Shown here one piece after another: positions 1-6,735 of a stretch of 10,631 bases of DNA; within the stretch, counting starts at the first letter, position 1, and the number at the start of each line of letters is the position of its first letter. Both the position numbers and the translations under genes were made by a program. Under the pieces are notes generated by a model. It worked only from the letters and a program-made list of their open reading frames with translations, did not search any database and had not been told where the DNA came from. The stretch spans positions 1 to 10,631 of the forward strand of contig JALUKJ010000205.1 of NCBI GenBank assembly GCA_027056615.1. The letters are read 5' to 3'. The DNA comes from Campylobacteraceae bacterium. Lineage in GTDB: Bacteria > Campylobacterota > Campylobacteria > Campylobacterales > Sulfurovaceae.

Positions 1-898
1 CTTTATCAATTCCCTCATCAATATTTAAACTAATTTGAGAAGCAACTTGTGCAAATGTTTTAATAGATGTTTTATAGATTCGTAAAGTATCTTCAAAATC
101 TTTTAACTTCTGCTCGGTTCTTTTTAACTCTTGAACATATTTATTTCGTTTAGATAAAAGGGTTAACTCTTTTAAAAGTGATACTTTCTCATGTAGTTTA
201 ATTACAGCTTTATTAAGAGAAGCATACTTCTCATCATTCTCCTCTTTTACACTCTTTAACTGTTTTTGATAAGATATTCCATCAAGAATATTAATCGGAT
301 TTTCAATCTTTGGCTCAGGGGGTAACTCTTTAATTTTAACCATATTGGCAAATGGGTCTTTTTTATAATCACTCAACTGAGATAGTTTTCCCTCAATAAT
401 TTTATACTCATCTTTTAAACGTTTAAGTTCTAGTTTTTCTCTATTAGATAACTTTTTTTCATCACCATACTCCTCTATCTCATCAGCATATTTTTTATGC
501 TTCATCTCTAGTTCTTGATAAGTTTCATAAGGAAGATATTGATTTGCCCAAATATTATCTTTACTAAGCTCATCATCTATTTTTTTCTTCTTCTCTACAA
601 GTTTATCAATTCTAGCTTGTAATAGATTCGCTTCCTTAATACGCTCTGCTTTTTTTAGAAGACGTTTTTGTTCTTCAACTTTTTTTTGAGCTTTTAAAGC
701 TTGTTCTTTCTTTTCTTTTTGTTCTTGCTTCTGTTTAACTATCGCCTTAGTAATAATAGCTATACTCTTAGCATTTTCTTTACTATCATTAGGTGCTTTG
801 CTCTCTAGTAGTGTTGAATCACTCTTTTGTGTTATATTACTATCTTCATTTGCAAAAACAAATATGCAAAAGAGAAGAGAAAGAAAAATCACTTTCAT
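1..898 (-). CDS. N-terminal part of a secreted/membrane coiled-coil protein, probable MscS-type mechanosensitive channel (partial)
   Basis: The frame is open from the ATG at 898 to the left edge with no stop (299 codons seen); the C-terminal part lies outside the window. The product begins with a signal peptide, MKVIFLSLLFCIFVFA, with likely cleavage before NEDS. Residues about 45-120 are very rich in Lys, Glu and Gln and look like a long coiled coil. A Pro-rich break follows (KELPPEPKIENP, around residue 200), then more heptad-like helix. No channel domain is visible in this part. The MscS assignment rests on position: in Helicobacter and Campylobacter the gene just after aroB on the same strand is, from memory, an MscS-family channel with a long periplasmic N-terminal extension. 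The start lies 8 nt after the aroB stop, so the two are probably cotranscribed. It could instead be another periplasmic coiled-coil protein. Confidence 0.7.
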   Translation of the reverse strand, partial: MKVIFLSLLFCIFVFANEDSNITQKSDSTLLESKAPNDSKENAKSIAIITKAIVKQKQEQKEKKEQALKAQKKVEEQKRLLKKAERIKEANLLQARIDKLVEKKKKIDDELSKDNIWANQYLPYETYQELEMKHKKYADEIEEYGDEKKLSNREKLELKRLKDEYKIIEGKLSQLSDYKKDPFANMVKIKELPPEPKIENPINILDGISYQKQLKSVKEENDEKYASLNKAVIKLHEKVSLLKELTLLSKRNKYVQELKRTEQKLKDFEDTLRIYKTSIKTFAQVASQISLNIDEGIDK

Positions 899-906
899 CA
901 ATGGAC

Positions 907-1953
907 TCACTTAGCAAACTTATTAAGGACTTTTTTAAGCGTTTCTTCATTAATGTCATCACGAATAATATGCCCACCTATCCCCTTAGGTAAAATAAAC
1001 TTAAGTTTATTGTTTGATGCTTTTTTATCTAAAAAGAATTTATCATAAAAAGCATCTACATCAACAATTTCATAAGTTGTAGGAAGTTGATGTTTCTCTA
1101 AAAATTTCTCTACCTCATCCATCTGACTTTGCTCCATTAAGTTCAACTCTACAGCTAAAGCATTTGCCATCATAATTCCTATGGCTACAGCTTCTCCATG
1201 AAGATACTTTATATATTGTGTCTCATTCTCAATTACATGTCCAAATGTATGTCCATAGTTAAGTACTGCTCTTATGCCTGACTCTTTTTCATCAAGATTA
1301 ACAACCTCTGCTTTCAATTCAACCGAACGTTGAATTACCTTTTCTAAACTTTTTCTATCAGAGAAATCAGCCTTAACTAAAAAGTCAAAGTAGTCTCTAT
1401 CAAACATCACAGCCATCTTAATAATCTCTGCTATTCCTGCTGAAAATTCTCTTTTTGGAAGTGTATTTAAAAAATCAGTATCTATATAAACTGCTTCAGG
1501 TTGATAGAATGCCCCTATAAGATTTTTACCATAGGCATTATTGACACCTGTCTTTCCACCCACAGAGGCATCTACTTGTGACAATAGCGTAGTAGGAACT
1601 TGCACAAAGCCAATCCCTCTCTGATAGAGTGACGCAGTAAATCCTGTCATATCACCAATCACCCCACCACCAAGTGCAATTAATAGTGACTTTCTATCTA
1701 ATTTAGCTTCAAAAAGCTTATTTAAAATACTCTCAACAGTTGCCAAGGTTTTAAACTCCTCACCATCTTCAACAGTAACAACATAGAGTTCATCAGCATT
1801 TATCTTAGATTTTAAATATTCTAAATGCAGAGCAGAAACCGTGGTATTAGTAACAATAGCTACTTTTCTTTTAAAAGTAAGCTCTGGTATTGTATCAATA
1901 ACAACGTTATATTTTATGGCTAAATTATTTTCTAAATGAATGGGAACTATCAT
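907..1953 (-). CDS. aroB: 3-dehydroquinate synthase
   Basis: Cytoplasmic enzyme that converts DAHP to 3-dehydroquinate, the second step of the shikimate pathway; it uses NAD+ and a divalent metal. The 348-residue product has the family's usual length. The NAD-binding glycine motif GGGVIGD is at 95-101, followed by VPTTLLSQVDASVGGKTGVN at about 119-138. The metal ligands expected for the family are visible: Glu176 (AGIAEIIKM), His235 (NYGHTFGH) and His252 (YLHGEA). The start ATG at 1953 gives MIVPIHLEN, and a TATAAT box lies about 25 nt upstream. The next gene, the channel-like coiled-coil gene, begins 8 nt after the TGA stop, suggesting an operon. The upstream neighbour is the TrkA-like gene, after a 114-bp gap. 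Nothing is missing or broken. Confidence 0.97.
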   Translation of the reverse strand: MIVPIHLENNLAIKYNVVIDTIPELTFKRKVAIVTNTTVSALHLEYLKSKINADELYVVTVEDGEEFKTLATVESILNKLFEAKLDRKSLLIALGGGVIGDMTGFTASLYQRGIGFVQVPTTLLSQVDASVGGKTGVNNAYGKNLIGAFYQPEAVYIDTDFLNTLPKREFSAGIAEIIKMAVMFDRDYFDFLVKADFSDRKSLEKVIQRSVELKAEVVNLDEKESGIRAVLNYGHTFGHVIENETQYIKYLHGEAVAIGIMMANALAVELNLMEQSQMDEVEKFLEKHQLPTTYEIVDVDAFYDKFFLDKKASNNKLKFILPKGIGGHIIRDDINEETLKKVLNKFAK

Positions 1954-1970
1954 GATTTTTTAAGACCTAT

Positions 1971-2006
1971 TGTATGAATTATAATTGTTAATATTCTATC
2001 TTAAAG
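1971..2006 (-). promoter_or_regulatory. Probable promoter of aroB
   Basis: A perfect TATAAT -10 box on the minus strand occupies 1983-1978, inside TTATAATTC. Transcription would start near 1971 and leave a leader of under 20 nt before the aroB ATG. The -35 region (about 2006-2001) has no good match to TTGACA, as is usual for Campylobacterota sigma-70 promoters. This suggests that aroB and the gene after it can be expressed independently of the upstream TrkA-like gene. Confidence 0.5.
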
Positions 2007-2067
2007 TGATATTTAATGGGCTTAATATCTCTAAGCAGATGATATTTGAGTAACAAATGTTCTAATT

Positions 2068-3486
2068 CTACCACTCCACAGGAATCAATAGTAGAGGATG
2101 TTTATGAATAGATAAAATATGCTTACTCAAACGTGTTGAGAAAAAATTTAACCACGAGACATTACTAATCTCTTTACTATAAGGAGCAATATGTAAAACA
2201 CTATCTTTAGCAAGTAACTCCTTAATAGGATTTGCTCTTTTCTTCTCAATATTGACTTTAAAACTATATAGACGAGAGAGAGTTTCGTAGTGGTCAATAA
2301 TCTTTTTTGTCTCTTCAAAATCACCTTCAGGATTATAGTCACATAGACTCAACTCTAACTTCAAACTCTCAGAGACATCAAAAACAGAAGTAGATAGTGA
2401 CTCCATCTCTAACTCTTCACCCATAAGAAGAACAGCTTTGTGAATATTATAAAGTCTCTCTTCTCCAAATATATATATAGGACGCTTAAAAAAGCCTATA
2501 TGCTCTTTATAACTTCTCTTCTTAAATATATTTTGAGTTAACATAAAGAGTCCAATCTCATATTGACTCATATCAAAATCTATATCTTGAAAGATTTCCT
2601 TATCATTATAAGTCACCAAAACCTCAATGTTATCATTTTGTAGATTTTTAATCTCTTTTATCTTGTCTATATCAACAATATTAATCAATCGAATAAAGAG
2701 TTTTGTTTTGACCAATTTATTACTTAAAAATATAGCTTCATTGATTTGAGAAAGAACATCTTCTCTCTTTTCCCTCATATCAACTAAAATATACAAATTT
2801 TTACCAAAAGGTTCAGGAAAAACCCCTTGCCGTAGATTAATCCGTTTATATACCTCCTCTAAGACTAGAGGATTTCCAATAAGTATAAGTCTATCATTAG
2901 GTTTTATCATTGTATTATTGGTAGGAAATATCTGTTTCTCTTGTCTATAAATAGCTACTATCTTCCACTTTCTATGAGAAATAGCCCCCACATGACGAAA
3001 AGCAAAACTACTTCCAAGTGGAATAAGTATTTCCATTATCTCACCCTTACCCAAACCTATATTTTTAGCAATCAATGGAACATTTGGAAGATTCTCATAT
3101 AGACTTGAAGCCATTACTTCATTAATATTTAAAAGATTTAAGTTCTCATCGTCAAAGTTTAAATCATCCCATTTTGAAACAAAGACTATAAAGACTTTCT
3201 TATCTATAAAACGAATATTTTTATAAGTAAATTTTGCTTCTAACTTATCTTCAAGTACAACAAATATAGTTGAGAATTCTACCTTCTCCATCAATGTCTT
3301 AACACGCAAATATGAAGTTGGGTCTATATCAATATAAGTAATATTATCTATAGTTGCAGAAAGGCACTCTCTGTTTTCTTGACAGCAGTTAATATAGTAT
3401 TGATTAGAATATATACGGCTTTTCCCTAACCACTTTACAAAATGTTTAGCCATATCACCATTTGCTAAAATCAATACATTTTTCAT
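2068..3486 (-). CDS. TrkA/RCK-domain protein, COG3400-type
   Basis: A 472-residue cytoplasmic protein with no transmembrane segment. The N-terminus, MKNVLILANGDMAKHF, resembles a degenerate TrkA-N/Rossmann nucleotide-binding fold: the glycine-rich loop is reduced to NGDMA. Residues about 137-216 look like an RCK-C (TrkA-C) ligand-binding domain, including PLIAKNIGLGKGEIMEI and KPNDRLILIGN. The C-terminal half (about 228-472) resembles an alpha/beta fold, possibly a degenerate universal-stress-like domain, and ends in HPLLLIPVEW. Such proteins are recurrent neighbours of aroB in Campylobacterota and are usually annotated as COG3400 or hypothetical. RCK domains gate K+ transporters or channels, but no membrane partner is encoded next to it here, so its substrate is unknown. 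It has its own promoter candidate and a weak SD (GGAA). Confidence 0.8.
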   Translation of the reverse strand: MKNVLILANGDMAKHFVKWLGKSRIYSNQYYINCCQENRECLSATIDNITYIDIDPTSYLRVKTLMEKVEFSTIFVVLEDKLEAKFTYKNIRFIDKKVFIVFVSKWDDLNFDDENLNLLNINEVMASSLYENLPNVPLIAKNIGLGKGEIMEILIPLGSSFAFRHVGAISHRKWKIVAIYRQEKQIFPTNNTMIKPNDRLILIGNPLVLEEVYKRINLRQGVFPEPFGKNLYILVDMREKREDVLSQINEAIFLSNKLVKTKLFIRLINIVDIDKIKEIKNLQNDNIEVLVTYNDKEIFQDIDFDMSQYEIGLFMLTQNIFKKRSYKEHIGFFKRPIYIFGEERLYNIHKAVLLMGEELEMESLSTSVFDVSESLKLELSLCDYNPEGDFEETKKIIDHYETLSRLYSFKVNIEKKRANPIKELLAKDSVLHIAPYSKEISNVSWLNFFSTRLSKHILSIHKHPLLLIPVEW

Positions 3487-3489
3487 TAA

Positions 3490-3521
3490 AATTCCATAAT
3501 TAATTTTTATATGGAATTATA
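3490..3521 (-). promoter_or_regulatory. Promoter of the TrkA-like gene with overlapping 9-bp inverted repeat
   Basis: On the minus strand a TATAAT -10 box lies at 3521-3516, 30 bp before the ATG at 3486. It overlaps one arm of a perfect inverted repeat: plus-strand aattccata (3490-3498) and tatggaatt (3510-3518), with an 11-bp spacer. The other arm contains the GGAA that serves as the weak SD. The repeat could be an operator. If transcription begins further upstream, it could be a leader hairpin that hides the ribosome binding site. The -35 match is poor. Confidence 0.45.
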
Positions 3522-3552
3522 ACATAAGTTAGAAAATATTTAGAACTAAAAT

Positions 3553-3586
3553 TTGAGAGAGATTATTTTAAACTATAATCAAAAAA
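3553..3586 (+). promoter_or_regulatory. Candidate plus-strand promoter facing the structured RNA
   Basis: TATAAT lies at 3574-3579, with a TTGAGA-like element at 3553-3558 (15-bp spacing, slightly short). Transcription would begin near 3586 and run about 26 nt before entering the GC-rich structured region at 3612. No protein gene on the plus strand follows before the 3' end of rpiB, which is in the opposite orientation, so the only plausible product is a non-coding RNA. In AT-rich DNA a TATAAT match can occur by chance, so this is a moderate-to-weak call. Confidence 0.35.
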
Positions 3587-3611
3587 TAGATGCTCAACAT
3601 TGGAAATTTTA

Positions 3612-3693
3612 GATGAACTCCTCTATAGGGGTAGGGAAGAAATCTCCCCTTACTGGTGAACGCCTTCGAGGGCGTACCGTTAGAGTTTAAACT
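3612..3693 (+). ncRNA. Compact structured RNA candidate, solitary; possibly an IS200/IS605-type guide-RNA (omega/HEARO-like) relic
   Basis: This GC-rich island stands out from its very AT-rich surroundings and folds well on paper. Hairpin 1 pairs ACTCCT (3617-3622) with AGGGGT (3627-3632). Hairpin 2 pairs GTAGGG (3631-3636) with CCUUAC (3648-3653), allowing one G-U pair. Hairpin 3 pairs ACGCC (3660-3664) with GGCGT (3671-3675) around TTCGAG, and is extended by TGGT (3654-3657) with ACCG (3676-3679) across a GA bulge. A closing helix TGAACTC (3614-3620) with GAGTTTA (3683-3689) would enclose everything as an alternative to hairpin 1. A 10-bp palindrome AGTTTAAACT ends the island (3684-3693). 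There is no U-tract, so it is not a simple terminator, and there is no coding frame. Strand is uncertain; I prefer plus because a TATAAT box faces it. The link to IscB or TnpB guide RNAs is inferred from fold and context only. Confidence 0.45.
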
Positions 3694-3712
3694 ATATAAG
3701 AAATAACTTAAT

Positions 3713-4165
3713 TTACCCCAAATTAGCTCCCAAAGAACATCCCTCTATTTTAGCTACACGACCACTATGTCGTCCACCCTCAAACTCGGTACTACAAAAA
3801 GCATCTATCATACTCTCTACTACACCTTTACCTACTACACGTTCACCAAAACATAATATATTTGCATCATTATGAGCTCTAGTAGCACTAGCAGTATAGG
3901 CATCATGACAAAGACCTGCTCGAATACCTTTTACCTTATTAGCTGAAATAGATATACCAATACCAGTACCACATATTAAGATACCAAAACTACCCTCATC
4001 GGCTACCACAGCCTCTGCACATTTTTTAGCAAAATCAGGATAATCAACCCTATCAGCATTATCTGGGCCTAAGTCAATAATCTCATGACCTAACTCTCGT
4101 ACATAGTTTTTTGTAAACTCTTTTAAAGCATATCCTGCATGGTCAGTTGCTATATAAAATTTCAT
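3713..4165 (-). CDS. rpiB: Ribose-5-phosphate isomerase B
   Basis: Cytoplasmic enzyme of the RpiB/LacAB family that interconverts ribose 5-phosphate and ribulose 5-phosphate in the pentose phosphate pathway. The 150-residue length is typical. Visible active-site residues are Asp8-His9 in ATDHAG, the catalytic Cys65 in ICGTGIGISI (64-73), and His98-Asn99 in TRAHNDANIL. The conserved tail GGRHSGRVAKIE is present. A strong SD (AGGAGA) lies between the lepB stop and this ATG, 12 nt apart, so it is the third gene of a folD-lepB-rpiB operon. From memory the same gene group occurs in Helicobacter pylori. Downstream, beyond the stop, is the structured-RNA gap rather than another gene. Confidence 0.95.
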   Translation of the reverse strand: MKFYIATDHAGYALKEFTKNYVRELGHEIIDLGPDNADRVDYPDFAKKCAEAVVADEGSFGILICGTGIGISISANKVKGIRAGLCHDAYTASATRAHNDANILCFGERVVGKGVVESMIDAFCSTEFEGGRHSGRVAKIEGCSLGANLG

Positions 4166-4177
4166 ATCTATCTCCTC

Positions 4178-5035
4178 TTAATATCTTGGCTTTTCAAGTT
4201 GTAAATCATCTACAAAAGTACCCAATCTATCCCAACGTACTGTTTTTGTGTTAGAATCAAAAGAGAAATATATAAACCAAGGTTTTCCAATAACATTTTT
4301 ATACGGTACAGAACCCCAAAAACGACTATCTGCTGAGTTGTCTCGGTTATCTCCCATCATATAGTAGTGACCTTTTTCAACTTTTTTATAAAAAGCATTC
4401 ATAGGGTGACCAGATGAACTAGTTGTAATAACATCTCCTAACTCTTCAACATAGATAGGTGACATACTTGGTGGATAACGTGGAATAAGCCCTCTACTTA
4501 CTGTAATCAACGCTGAAAATGAATCACCATGTTCAGGAGCATATTGGATTCCAGGATATTTCTCCATATAAGGATTATCTACCCACAACTTATCTCTAAA
4601 CTTTTTTATTTTTTTAGAAGGGTAATTCTTTTTAATATACTCATCACCCTCTGCAAAGTGAATATAGAGATGTTTGTCTTGATAGACTATCTCATCGCCA
4701 CCTGTTGCCACACATCGTTTTACATAGTGAGTCTTATTGTCTCCTGGGTAGAGGAAAATAACAATATCTTCACGTTGTGGTTTATCTCCCTCTATTAGGT
4801 GTCCATTACCATTAAAATCTGGAACCAATCTTATATTTAACCATGGAAGTACAGGAAGAGGTATTCCGTAAGAGAACTTTTTAGCAAAAAGGAAGTCTCC
4901 TATTTGTAAGGTTCTTTTCATAGAACCCGATGGAATAACAAATGATTGAACCACAAAAAATATAAGGAAAAGAACAATAATAACCGTTCCTGTCCAAGAG
5001 CTGGTAAAACGGTAAAGTTTACGTAAAAAATCCAT
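4178..5035 (-). CDS. lepB: Signal peptidase I
   Basis: Inner-membrane serine protease that removes signal peptides from exported proteins. The chosen start is the ATG at 5035, which overlaps the folD stop as TAATG; an upstream in-frame extension to 5149 lies wholly inside folD and does not look like protein of this family. The 285-residue product has one N-terminal membrane segment (about 15-33), then the catalytic Ser38 in PSGSMKRTL. The general base is Lys106 in YVKRCVATGGD, and box E is GDNRDNSADSRFWG (228-241). An insertion-rich middle region (about 120-200) is common in Campylobacterota LepB. It is probably translationally coupled to folD. It would process exported proteins such as the cytochrome c encoded nearby. 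Confidence 0.95.
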   Translation of the reverse strand: MDFLRKLYRFTSSWTGTVIIVLFLIFFVVQSFVIPSGSMKRTLQIGDFLFAKKFSYGIPLPVLPWLNIRLVPDFNGNGHLIEGDKPQREDIVIFLYPGDNKTHYVKRCVATGGDEIVYQDKHLYIHFAEGDEYIKKNYPSKKIKKFRDKLWVDNPYMEKYPGIQYAPEHGDSFSALITVSRGLIPRYPPSMSPIYVEELGDVITTSSSGHPMNAFYKKVEKGHYYMMGDNRDNSADSRFWGSVPYKNVIGKPWFIYFSFDSNTKTVRWDRLGTFVDDLQLEKPRY

Positions 5036-5898
5036 TAATTGTCCTCTTTTATTTTTGAAAATTGTTGAGCTGATGTAAGTGTATTTTGAAGAAGCATCGC
5101 AATAGTCATGGGACCCACTCCCCCTGGAACAGGAGTAATGTAAGAACATTTAGGAGATACAGCATCAAAGTCAACATCTCCTACCAATCTACCATCTTCT
5201 AAACGGTTGATTCCAATATCTATAACAATAGCACCATCTTTTACCATATCTTCTTTAATAAGGTTTGGCACACCAACACCTACAATAACAATATCTGCTT
5301 TTGAAGTATGGGCTTTTAAATCTTTAGTAAAGATATGTGTTACTGTTACTGTTGCATTTTTATTTAAAAGTAGCGAAGCCATTGGTTTACCTACAATATT
5401 ACTAGCACCTACTACAACCACATCTTGCCCCTCTAAGTCAATGTTGTACTCTTCAAACATTTTCATAACTCCAAGAGGTGTACAAGCTACAAAACTCTCT
5501 AGGTTAGAGACCATACGACCAACATTATAAGCATGAAATCCATCCACATCTTTTTTAGGGTCAATGACCTCTAAAATCTTGTTAGTATCAATTTGTGGGG
5601 GAAGTGGTAACTGTACCAAAATACCATGAATATGAGGGTTATTGTTCATCATGGTAATAATCTCAATAATCTCATCTTGGGTAATGGTCACTGGCATTTT
5701 ATGAGCAATAGAGTAAAAGCCTACATTTTTACACGCTTTCTCTTTCATATTCACATAAGCGTGACTTGCAGGGTCATCTCCTACAACAATCACTGCTAAA
5801 CCAGGAACCATTCCCTGCTCTTTTTTTAAAACTTCTACTTCAGATTGAACATAATCTTGAACTTTTTTAGATAATGATTTTCCATCAATAAGTTGCAT
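5035..5898 (-). CDS. folD: Bifunctional methylenetetrahydrofolate dehydrogenase / methenyltetrahydrofolate cyclohydrolase
   Basis: Cytoplasmic one-carbon enzyme that oxidises 5,10-methylene-THF with NADP+ and hydrolyses methenyl-THF to 10-formyl-THF, supplying purine and formyl-Met synthesis. The 287 residues match the family length. Catalytic Tyr48 and Lys52 are in the SHAYVNMKEKAC motif; Gln96 lies in LVQLPLP, and DVDGFH is at 117-122. The dinucleotide site GASNIVGKP is at 164-172, and PGGVGPMT is at 258-265. It is the first gene of a folD-lepB-rpiB unit. Its stop shares one base with the lepB start. Its SD is weak (AAGTGA), and a TATAAT box lies 28 bp upstream of the ATG. Confidence 0.96.
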   Translation of the reverse strand: MQLIDGKSLSKKVQDYVQSEVEVLKKEQGMVPGLAVIVVGDDPASHAYVNMKEKACKNVGFYSIAHKMPVTITQDEIIEIITMMNNNPHIHGILVQLPLPPQIDTNKILEVIDPKKDVDGFHAYNVGRMVSNLESFVACTPLGVMKMFEEYNIDLEGQDVVVVGASNIVGKPMASLLLNKNATVTVTHIFTKDLKAHTSKADIVIVGVGVPNLIKEDMVKDGAIVIDIGINRLEDGRLVGDVDFDAVSPKCSYITPVPGGVGPMTIAMLLQNTLTSAQQFSKIKEDN

Positions 5899-5915
5899 AT
5901 TTTCACTTTAAGCTA

Positions 5916-5940
5916 ATTTTTCGGTATTATATCGAAAAAT
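5916..5940. promoter_or_regulatory. Divergent promoter region with 8-9-8 inverted repeat between folD and cytochrome c gene
   Basis: A perfect inverted repeat, ATTTTTCG (5916-5923) and CGAAAAAT (5933-5940), flanks the 9-bp centre GTATTATAT. The centre holds a minus-strand TATAAT (5931-5926) that fits folD and an overlapping plus-strand TATTAT (5925-5930) that fits the cytochrome gene. The two -10 elements therefore overlap back to back inside one dyad. This could be an operator site or just the mirrored flanks of two A/T-rich promoters. The folD promoter call is firmer than the cytochrome one. Confidence 0.5.
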
Positions 5941-5964
5941 CTATTTTAGGGAGTTAATCGACCA

Positions 5965-6357
5965 ATGAAACAACTATTACTAATTTTTATACCTCTTTGT
6001 CTTCTTGCTAATCAAGAAAATAACCAAAATGCTGAGGAGCAAGAGAGTTTTTTATCAACTATTGAGTATGGACAAATGCTATATAAAAATCCACGTGGTA
6101 TCTCCTGTAAACAGTGCCATGGTAAAGAGGGAAAAGGTGGACAAAAAATTGCCAAATATTATGACAAATATAAAAATCCAAAGCTACTACGAGGAGTTGA
6201 TATTCGTAACTACTCTTTTGAAGAGTTAAAAGCAAGTTTAAATAACAAATATAAAGAGAACAATAAAACTAAACATCATAAAATTATGCCAATCTACTAC
6301 CTTACAGATGAAGAGGTGAAAGCTATCTATACCTATCTTCAAGAGAGTAATAAATAA
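5965..6357 (+). CDS. Secreted monohaem cytochrome c
   Basis: A 130-residue periplasmic electron carrier of the small class I cytochrome c type. The signal peptide is MKQLLLIFIPLCLLA, with likely cleavage before NQENN; the Cys at 12 is not in a lipobox, so a lipoprotein is unlikely. One haem-attachment motif, CKQCH, is at 48-52. The probable distal ligand is Met108 in KIMPIYYLTDEEV, followed by the C-terminal helix seen in these proteins. The SD is AGGGAG (5948-5953), 11 nt before the ATG, which is slightly long. It is transcribed divergently from folD. No oxidase or reductase is encoded next to it, so its partner is unknown. Export would need Sec and signal peptidase I, and haem attachment a cytochrome c maturation system. 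Confidence 0.88.
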   Translation: MKQLLLIFIPLCLLANQENNQNAEEQESFLSTIEYGQMLYKNPRGISCKQCHGKEGKGGQKIAKYYDKYKNPKLLRGVDIRNYSFEELKASLNNKYKENNKTKHHKIMPIYYLTDEEVKAIYTYLQESNK

Positions 6358-6396
6358 GCTATTTTTCGGTGTTAACTCTATATTCTGCACTCTTAT

Positions 6397-6621
6397 CTAC
6401 TTGCTTATTTTTTTAGATTCTAAAATCATATTAAGCATCTCATCTTTTAAAAGCAATTTTTGTTTTTTCATGGTCTCAATCTCTACATCACTCATACCTA
6501 CACGTCCATGCTCTGCGTCTTTTATTTTGTCATCTAATTCATTATGGTCATTAAAAACTTTAGCAAAGTGTGCATTACTCTGTTTCAATTCTGAAATCTC
6601 ATTTCTGTATTCTGCTAACAT
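6397..6621 (-). CDS. YdcH family (DUF465) small helical protein
   Basis: A 74-residue, highly charged and almost wholly helical protein. The pattern fits the YdcH/DUF465 family: MLAEYRNEISELK, then NAHFAKVFNDHNELDDKI, then SDVEIETMKKQKLLLKDEM. Members are short two-helix coiled-coil proteins found widely in Proteobacteria; no established biochemical role is known to me. A good SD (AAGGA, 6636-6632) precedes the ATG, and a TATAAT box lies at 6660-6655, so it forms a single-gene unit. It lies tail-to-tail with the cytochrome gene (39-bp gap) and head-to-head with cysS. The opposite strand has an open frame over the same span, but it lacks family features. Confidence 0.88.
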   Translation of the reverse strand: MLAEYRNEISELKQSNAHFAKVFNDHNELDDKIKDAEHGRVGMSDVEIETMKKQKLLLKDEMLNMILESKKISK

Positions 6622-6654
6622 ATTTGTTGTATCCTTTAAATGTTTGGTAGATAT

Positions 6655-6670
6655 ATTATAATCGAAAATG
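6655..6670 (-). promoter_or_regulatory. Probable promoter of the YdcH-family gene
   Basis: The minus strand reads TTTTCGATTATAATATATC here, with TATAAT at 6660-6655, 34 bp before the ATG at 6621. The segment closely resembles the folD promoter on the same strand, where TTTTTCGATATAATACC lies at 5939-5923, including the TTTTCGAT stretch before the -10 box. No clear -35 box is seen. Confidence 0.5.
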
Positions 6671-6735
6671 AATATTATTTCCTTGATTTTGGTTAATAAA
6701 TTAACAGAAACCTTAGATTTTCAAACCCTTTTAGC

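Noticed and set aside
793..1048. Plus-strand frames across the aroB/channel-gene junction
   Set aside because: They are antisense to two supported genes, are Phe/Ser/Lys-rich as expected from AT-rich shadow frames, and have no convincing SD.
2020..2036. Small hairpin GCTTA/TAAGC after the TrkA-like gene as a terminator
   Set aside because: The stem is only five mostly A-T pairs and no T-tract follows on the minus strand.
3654..3682. GC-rich hairpin near the rpiB 3' end as an intrinsic terminator
   Set aside because: Neither strand has a U-run after the stem, and the hairpin is part of a larger folded island.
5036..5149. N-terminal extension of signal peptidase I to an upstream ATG at 5149
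   Set aside because: The added 38 residues lie wholly inside the folD coding region and do not resemble a LepB N-terminus. The ATG at 5035 directly precedes the membrane anchor and forms a TAATG junction with folD.
5207..5530. 107-residue plus-strand frame inside folD
   Set aside because: It is fully antisense to conserved folD sequence; its Thr/Ser/Ile-rich composition is that of a shadow frame.
6401..6661. 86-residue plus-strand frame opposite the YdcH-family gene
   Set aside because: The minus-strand frame matches the DUF465 pattern and has both an SD and a -10 box; the plus frame is Ser/Phe-rich and has no such support.
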